Below, piece by piece: positions 58,789 to 64,000 of a DNA stretch of 64,000 bases (its first letter is position 1; every line of letters begins with the position of its first letter). The stretch comes from Clostridium sp. (lineage in GTDB: Bacteria; Bacillota; Clostridia; Clostridiales; Clostridiaceae), in NCBI GenBank assembly GCA_031292145.1, contig JARLHR010000026.1, positions 44,303-108,302 on the forward strand, read 5' to 3'. Under the pieces are notes generated by a model that was not told where the DNA came from, ran no database searches, and saw only the letters and a list, made by a program, of their open reading frames with translations. Position numbers and translations under genes: made by a program.

Positions 58789-59394
58789 ATGAATGAAATA
58801 GCAGTATTTCTTGAAGAAAAAGATATTATAAGTTCTTTTGAAGGGGCAAAGTATATTAAAATATTTACAAAGGATAAATATGCTTGGAAAGTAAGGAAAG
58901 TTATTTTGATTAATAGGACAAGCAGCAAGAAAGGAATAAATGAAATCAGAGAAGAATACAAAAATTTACTTCATGAAATGGATGATTGTAAAATTATTGT
59001 TGTAACTAAAGCTTTTGGAATCCCATATAGTATATTTTATATGGAAGACTTTAGTGTTTGGGAATTGGAAGGAAATCCGCTTGATTTCTTAGATGAAATA
59101 ATTGCAAGAGAAATGGTTGAAGAAGAATTGGCAGAGCGAGAAGTAGAAATAGCTAAAAAACTTGGAGAAGGACACTATCTTGTGGACTTGCAAGAATTAG
59201 AACTAACAAATCCTGAAATATCATCTAAAAAAGCAATAATTCCTTATTTAGAAAAAGAAGAGGTTAAAAAAATAGAAGTGCTTTGTTGTCATGTGCCACC
59301 TTGGTTAGTTGATAGAAAGGATAAATACAATATAACATTGGACGTTCATGAAATAAATAGAAATAATTACAGGATTATTGTAGGAAGAAATTAA
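58789..59394 (+). CDS. AnfO-family nitrogenase accessory protein
   Basis: 201 residues. The start MNEIAVFLEEKDIISSFEGAKYI and the later FGIPYSIFYMEDFSVWELEGNPLDFLDEI (in part) resemble AnfO proteins, first known beside Fe-only nitrogenase genes. A helical stretch rich in Glu (residues 105-125) and a C-terminal region with VLCCHVPPWLVDRK follow. Here it lies beside a nifH-type operon rather than anf genes in view. AAAGGAG precedes the start. A role in cofactor insertion or electron supply is possible; nothing in the sequence decides. Confidence 0.72.
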   Translation: MNEIAVFLEEKDIISSFEGAKYIKIFTKDKYAWKVRKVILINRTSSKKGINEIREEYKNLLHEMDDCKIIVVTKAFGIPYSIFYMEDFSVWELEGNPLDFLDEIIAREMVEEELAEREVEIAKKLGEGHYLVDLQELELTNPEISSKKAIIPYLEKEEVKKIEVLCCHVPPWLVDRKDKYNITLDVHEINRNNYRIIVGRN

Positions 59395-59419
59395 TAATTT
59401 AAGAAAGTGAGGAAACCTT

Positions 59420-60349
59420 ATGGAAAAAATAAAAACTAAATATGGAGTTTTAAATGATGCAGTTATTGCTGGGTATTATTCTACTGGAGAGCCAGAAGCA
59501 TATAATGTAGAGGAGTATAGTGAATTAGACATATTAGGGTATAAATTAGTGCCTTTATATGGTTTTGTTGATGAAAGAAGAAAAGAATTTCCGCCAGTAA
59601 AGGTATTTAAAAGTGGCAATATAAAAAGCATTTCATTAAGCGACTTAACAGAAATAGATACTGTAATAGGAACATTTGAAGCAGAAAAAATAACATTTTA
59701 TGAAAGCGGTGAGCTTAATAGATTGTTTTTATTAGATGGTAAGTTATCTGGATATTGGACAGAAAATGATGAATATAATCTAGCAAAAGTATATAAGTTT
59801 AATTTTGAATTTGCATCTTTTGAGGGAAAACCTATGTCTCTTCATTTCTATAAAACAGAGGAACTAAAGAGCATTACTTTATGGCCTAAGGAGAGAATCA
59901 ATTTAAATATTGGTAATTATAGTTTTATGGGCAGAATAGGCATTTCCTTGTATGAAAGTGGTAAAATTAAGTCCTGTGAGCCTTTCAGACCAGTAAATAT
60001 TTTTACTCCTATTGGAAATATTGATGCATATGATATTAATGCTTTAGGTATTCATGGAGATACTAATTCCTTGAATTTTTATGAGGATGGTAGTATAAAA
60101 TTTCTTATAACATCAACTAATACTATAACTGTTAAAACTTTGGAAGGAGATAGTATTCTGCATTCTCCAAAAAAAATAAGGTTGTATTCTAACAGTGAAG
60201 TTATGGATACTATTACTTTAAAGATAGAGTTTATAAACGATAAGGTTATTATTGATGATAAATTTGAATACAGCATAGAAGAAAATAAGTTTGAAATAAA
60301 AAGCTTTGGAGAAAGGCAATTTACGCTTAGTGGCAATCTAAATAAGTAA
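59420..60349 (+). CDS. Beta-repeat protein of unknown function beside nif
   Basis: 309 residues with a recurring motif of about 25-40 residues: FKSGNIKSISL, FYESGELNRLFL, FYKTEELKSITL, LYESGKIKSCE, FYEDGSIKFLI. This resembles antitoxin-like YwqK/MORN-type beta-hairpin repeats. No signal peptide or Cys. It lies 25 bases after the AnfO-like gene, so both are co-transcribed. It may be a scaffold for nitrogenase assembly; no catalytic residues were seen. Confidence 0.7.
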   Translation: MEKIKTKYGVLNDAVIAGYYSTGEPEAYNVEEYSELDILGYKLVPLYGFVDERRKEFPPVKVFKSGNIKSISLSDLTEIDTVIGTFEAEKITFYESGELNRLFLLDGKLSGYWTENDEYNLAKVYKFNFEFASFEGKPMSLHFYKTEELKSITLWPKERINLNIGNYSFMGRIGISLYESGKIKSCEPFRPVNIFTPIGNIDAYDINALGIHGDTNSLNFYEDGSIKFLITSTNTITVKTLEGDSILHSPKKIRLYSNSEVMDTITLKIEFINDKVIIDDKFEYSIEENKFEIKSFGERQFTLSGNLNK

Positions 60350-60586
60350 TTCTCAATTAAACCAAATAAATGCACATCGAATTAACAAATTAATAAAAAT
60401 ATATCGTTATCATTAGGAAAAATGTAGAAATATAGAAAAGTGTTTGCAAAATTGATTTTCTGTGGTAATATTACTACAATAACAAAAACAAACAATATAT
60501 TATAAATAAGGCAAAGTTGGTTTTTATAATCAATTATTGTATGACACAATAATTTAAAGTATAAAATAAATTAATAAAAAAAATAC

Positions 60587-60614
60587 TTTACAAGGCCAAA
60601 TTTTATGATATAAT
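60587..60614 (+). promoter_or_regulatory. Promoter of the nif operon
   Basis: TTTACA (60587-60592), a 16-base spacer and TATAAT (60609-60614). No sigma-54 (GG-N10-GC) site was seen, as expected in a clostridial nif operon. It starts a leader of about 250 bases. Confidence 0.65.
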
Positions 60615-60631
60615 AATTTCAATAACTAAAT

Positions 60632-60711
60632 AAAACTTAATCACCTATCATAAAGGCAATGAGGTCTAAGTGTTTAACTCAAAGAAGAAGTTAAATCTTA
60701 GATTTTTTTTT
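60632..60711 (+). promoter_or_regulatory. ANTAR-type two-hairpin attenuator in the nifH leader
   Basis: First hairpin: ACC-TA-TCAT, loop AAAGGC(A), ATGA-GGT (60643-60665). Second: TTTAACT-C, loop AAAGAA, G-A-AGTTAAA (60673-60695). Both hexaloops have A at position 1 and G at position 4, the signature of RNA bound by ANTAR-domain antiterminators. The second hairpin is the top of a terminator, TCTAAG pairing with CTTAGA followed by nine T's. The first stem can extend (AAACTTA with TAAGTGTTT), taking away the terminator's 5' strand. So it is an on/off switch; ANTAR control is inferred. Confidence 0.55.
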
Positions 60712-60732
60712 ATTAAATGAAGGACAAAGAAG

Positions 60733-60782
60733 TCTATTTAATTATAACCATATAAGGTTATGTAAATAGATTTCTTTTTTTT
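60733..60782 (+). terminator. Second terminator in the nifH leader
   Basis: TCTATTTA pairs with TAAATAGA and ATAACC with GGTTAT, followed by T's. Its loop lacks the A1/G4 pattern. A short stem AAGCCC-AAAT-GGGCTT (60820-60835) lies further on, before the ribosome site. Confidence 0.75.
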
Positions 60783-60819
60783 AAGGTTTTATTGTTATAT
60801 TAATTCAAATATGTTATAA

Positions 60820-61695
<876 letters not shown>

Positions 61696-61713
61696 GATAA
61701 AAAGCAAAATATT

Positions 61714-61740
61714 ATATAAAAGCAAATAATGCTTTTATAT
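61714..61740 (+). other. Hairpin between nifH and nifI1
   Basis: ATATAAAAGC pairs exactly with GCTTTTATAT around AAATAAT; no strong T-tract follows. It probably stabilises the nifH message or reduces read-through, as nifH is needed in excess. Confidence 0.65.
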
Positions 61741-61792
61741 ATGTTAAGACTTATATCAAAACAAAATATAGAATAAAAGGAGATAGAGAGAT

Positions 61793-62119
61793 ATGTATAT
61801 GATTCGTGCAATAATAAGACCAGAAAAGGTTAGTACTGTACTTTCAGAATTATTAGATGCTGGATTTCCAGAAGTAACAAAAATGGCGGTTTATGGTAGA
61901 GGAAAGCAAAAAGGAATTAAAGTCGGAGAAATCTATTATGATGAACTTCCAAAAGAAATGCTTCTAATTGCAGTTAAGGACGAAGATAAAGATGATGTTA
62001 TAAAGGTAATAATGAGAAATGCAAGAACAGGAGAAAAAGGTGCATTTGGAGATGGTAAGATATTTGTTGCACCAATTGAAGAAGTATACACTGTAAGTAG
62101 TGGTAAGGCAGGATTATAA
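61793..62119 (+). CDS. nifI1: PII-like nitrogenase regulator NifI1
   Basis: 108 residues of the GlnB family: MIRAIIRPEKVSTVLSELLDAGF, GRGKQKGIKVGEIYYDELPKEML (T-loop of NifI1 type), and GDGKIFVAPIEEVYTV. With NifI2 it switches off nitrogenase post-translationally in response to ammonium, acting directly on the NifDK protein in archaea and probably clostridia. AAAGGAG lies upstream. Confidence 0.95.
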   Translation: MYMIRAIIRPEKVSTVLSELLDAGFPEVTKMAVYGRGKQKGIKVGEIYYDELPKEMLLIAVKDEDKDDVIKVIMRNARTGEKGAFGDGKIFVAPIEEVYTVSSGKAGL

Positions 62120-62143
62120 AATTAAAATAGGAGGAATAGCTTT

Positions 62144-62527
62144 ATGAAAGAAGTTATGTGTATTATTCGTTTGAATAAAGTAAATAAAACTAAAGAAGCA
62201 CTTGCAGAAGCTGGTTTCCCATCAATTACTTGCAGAAAAGTACTTGGAAGAGGTAAAAAATCTATAGATAAGGCTTTACTTGAAGCTTATATGGAAGCTG
62301 GTGAAGTACCACCATCACCATATGGAGAAAACTTATCTGAAAGAGGCAGATTAATACCTAAAAGATTTATAACTTTAGTAGTAAATGATGACGAAGTTAA
62401 AACAGTAGTAGAGACTGTAATAAGTGTAAATTCAACTGGAACACCAGGAGATGGAAAGATATTCGTATTGCCAGTTGAAGAAGCATACAGAGTTAGAGAT
62501 GGACAAGCGGGCGAAGAAGCAATTTAA
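62144..62527 (+). CDS. nifI2: PII-like nitrogenase regulator NifI2
   Basis: 127 residues; MKEVMCIIRLNKVNKTKEAL, a longer NifI2-type T-loop (GEVPPSPYGENLSERGRLIPKRFITLV, in part), and GTPGDGKIFVLPVEEAYRVRDG. It works as a partner of NifI1 and binds 2-oxoglutarate in the family. It lies 24 bases after nifI1 and 18 before nifD. Confidence 0.95.
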   Translation: MKEVMCIIRLNKVNKTKEALAEAGFPSITCRKVLGRGKKSIDKALLEAYMEAGEVPPSPYGENLSERGRLIPKRFITLVVNDDEVKTVVETVISVNSTGTPGDGKIFVLPVEEAYRVRDGQAGEEAI

Positions 62528-62545
62528 AGCGTGGAGGTGAAGTAA

Positions 62546-64000
62546 ATGAGTAAAGTAGATAGTGTTTTAGACAAATATAGTGCTAAAGTTTACAAAAATA
62601 GAAAAAAACATATGCTTGAACTTGAACAAGAAACACAGGAAATAGATGCAAATAGAAGAACTATACCAGGAGTTATGACACATAGAGGATGCTGTTATGC
62701 TGGATGTAAAGGTGTTGTTCTTGGACCATTAAAGGATATCGTTGTTTTAACTCATGGACCAATAGGATGTGGATATTATTCATGGGGAACAAGAAGAAAT
62801 AAAGCTCTACCACAAAAAGGTGATGGAAGTTTCATTCAATATTGCTTTAGTACAAATTTAGGTGAAAGTGATATTGTATTCGGTGGAGAAAAGAAATTAA
62901 AACAAGCAATTAAAGAAATTGTAGAAATATTTAATCCAAAAGCAATATTTATTTGTGCAACATGTCCAGTTGGACTTATTGGCGATGACTTACCAGCAGT
63001 TGCAACAGAATCTAAAGAACTATATGGCATAGATGTTTTATCTTTCCCTTGTGAAGGATATAAGGGCGTATCTCAATCCGCTGGTCACCATATTGCAAAT
63101 AATAAGCTAATAAAATCTGTAATTGGAACTATGGATTATAAACCTAAAACGCATTCAGTTAATATTCTAGGAGAATATAACATAGGTGGTGACGCTTGGG
63201 AAATAGAAAGAATCTTAAACAAAATAGGCTATGAAGTTATATCAGTCATGACAGGTGATGCTAGCATTGACGATATAAAGAAAGCTCACACTGCAGATTT
63301 AAATCTAGTCCAATGTCACCGATCAATTAATTATATCGCAGAAATGATGAAAATACAATATGGAACTGCTTGGATAAAGGTTGATTTTATTGGTGTTGAG
63401 TGTACAGTTAGAACTTTAAGAGACATTGCGAAATTCTTTAATGATCCAGAGTTCACAGAAAGGACAGAAGCAGTTATAGCTGAAGAGCTTGAAGATATAA
63501 AGGCTGATATGGAATATTATAGAAGTAAGTTAACAGGTAAAACTGCAGGTTTATATGTTGGAGGTTCAAGATCTCACCATTATCAAATGTTATTAAATGA
63601 TTTAGGCGTAGAAACATTAGTTGCAGGATTCGAATTTGCACATAGAGACGATTATGAAGGTAGAGAAGTGATACCGACAATTGTTGAAGATGCAGATTTA
63701 AAAAATATCGAAGTATTAGAAGTAGAAAAAATTGTAGAAAAATACAAACCATTAAAGACTGAAGAAGAATTAGAAGAATTAAAGAAAGAAATAACTAATT
63801 TAGAATACTATCCAGGTATGATGCGTGATATGAAAAAGGGTACAGTTGTAGTCGACGATTTAAATCACTTTGAAACTGAGGCATTCATTAAGCAATTAAA
63901 ACTTGATATGTTTTTCTCAGGTATTAAGGATAAGTATTCAATTCAAAAAGGTGGAGTATTATCTAGACAATTACACTCTTACGATTATAGCGGACCTTAT
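62546..64000 (+). CDS. nifD: Nitrogenase molybdenum-iron protein alpha chain (NifD), 3' truncated by window edge
   Basis: 485 codons in view from the ATG after GGAGGTGA. P-cluster Cys ligands appear in RGCCYAGCKGV, GPIGCGYYSWG and CATCPVGLIGDD. The FeMo-cofactor Cys is in IGVECTVRTL-type context with nearby QCHRSINYI. The extra segment of about 50 residues (KPLKTEEELEELKKEITNLE and onward) is the insertion known from clostridial NifD. HSYDYSGPY closes the window. The context and sequence indicate Mo-nitrogenase, consistent with the molybdenum genes upstream. Confidence 0.97.
   Translation, partial: MSKVDSVLDKYSAKVYKNRKKHMLELEQETQEIDANRRTIPGVMTHRGCCYAGCKGVVLGPLKDIVVLTHGPIGCGYYSWGTRRNKALPQKGDGSFIQYCFSTNLGESDIVFGGEKKLKQAIKEIVEIFNPKAIFICATCPVGLIGDDLPAVATESKELYGIDVLSFPCEGYKGVSQSAGHHIANNKLIKSVIGTMDYKPKTHSVNILGEYNIGGDAWEIERILNKIGYEVISVMTGDASIDDIKKAHTADLNLVQCHRSINYIAEMMKIQYGTAWIKVDFIGVECTVRTLRDIAKFFNDPEFTERTEAVIAEELEDIKADMEYYRSKLTGKTAGLYVGGSRSHHYQMLLNDLGVETLVAGFEFAHRDDYEGREVIPTIVEDADLKNIEVLEVEKIVEKYKPLKTEEELEELKKEITNLEYYPGMMRDMKKGTVVVDDLNHFETEAFIKQLKLDMFFSGIKDKYSIQKGGVLSRQLHSYDYSGPY

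Noticed and set aside
60733-60782. Second nif leader terminator as another ANTAR hairpin
   Set aside because: Its loop does not show A at position 1 and G at position 4 of a hexaloop.

Overview
The window is low-GC chromosomal DNA of an anaerobic, nitrogen-fixing, spore-forming Clostridium (sensu stricto, of the C. beijerinckii / solventogenic type). The reasons are strong AT bias, GGAGG ribosome sites with occasional TTG starts, a spoIIM gene, Spo0A-like boxes, a T-box leader, and the clostridial/archaeal order nifH-nifI1-nifI2-nifD with the long clostridial NifD insertion. The species is an inference. No rRNA, tRNA or CRISPR array was seen.

Layout. (1) 1-10.3 kb: tryptophan genes trpE(partial)-G-D-C-F-B-A, a second trpB, then a separate TrpG-TrpE fusion gene behind a T-box leader whose specifier reads UGG (Trp). 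(2) 10.3-23 kb: a mixed stretch with a broken methyltransferase, MarR, PadR + CPBP protease, BioY behind a BirA-type box, LysR facing a PanE-like reductase, SpoIIM, a XerD-like protein lacking most catalytic residues, a cell-wall-binding protein, and modBC. (3) 23-40.9 kb: the anaerobic purine/uric-acid breakdown set ygeY, ygeW, carbamate kinase, hydantoinase, a YheO-type regulator, guanine deaminase, ygfK, a purine permease, TetR, ygeX, ssnA and an xdhC-like gene. (4) 41.4-53.3 kb: two xanthine dehydrogenase-type hydroxylases (one fused, selenium-dependent type; one three-subunit), a MocA-like maturation enzyme, a MoeA-like protein, moaA, mogA/moaB, moaC, a MOSC protein and modA. (5) 54-60.3 kb: mop, a G-protein/ABC-ATPase fusion, a cytoplasmic periplasmic-binding-like protein, a DNA-binding protein carrying the same type of binding domain, an AnfO-like protein and a repeat protein. 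(6) 60.4-64 kb: a leader with tandem terminators, then nifH, nifI1, nifI2 and a partial nifD.

The right half is unified by molybdenum: uptake (modA, modBC), cofactor synthesis (moaA, mog, moaC, moeA-like), cofactor users (two hydroxylases and nitrogenase) and an unfamiliar soluble Mop/G-protein-ABC/binding-protein set placed just before nif. Ten-base-spaced ATGTTT repeats lie upstream of modA and modBC and overlap a strong promoter in the mop upstream region, suggesting one molybdenum-responsive regulon.

Intergenic DNA carries several repeat families. The most striking consists of 240-300 bp hairpins just after stop codons, whose arms stay complementary while their sequence differs from copy to copy. 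Others are an IS200/IS605-end-like structured repeat, a smaller repeat nested inside other repeats, and a family of AT-rich hairpins.
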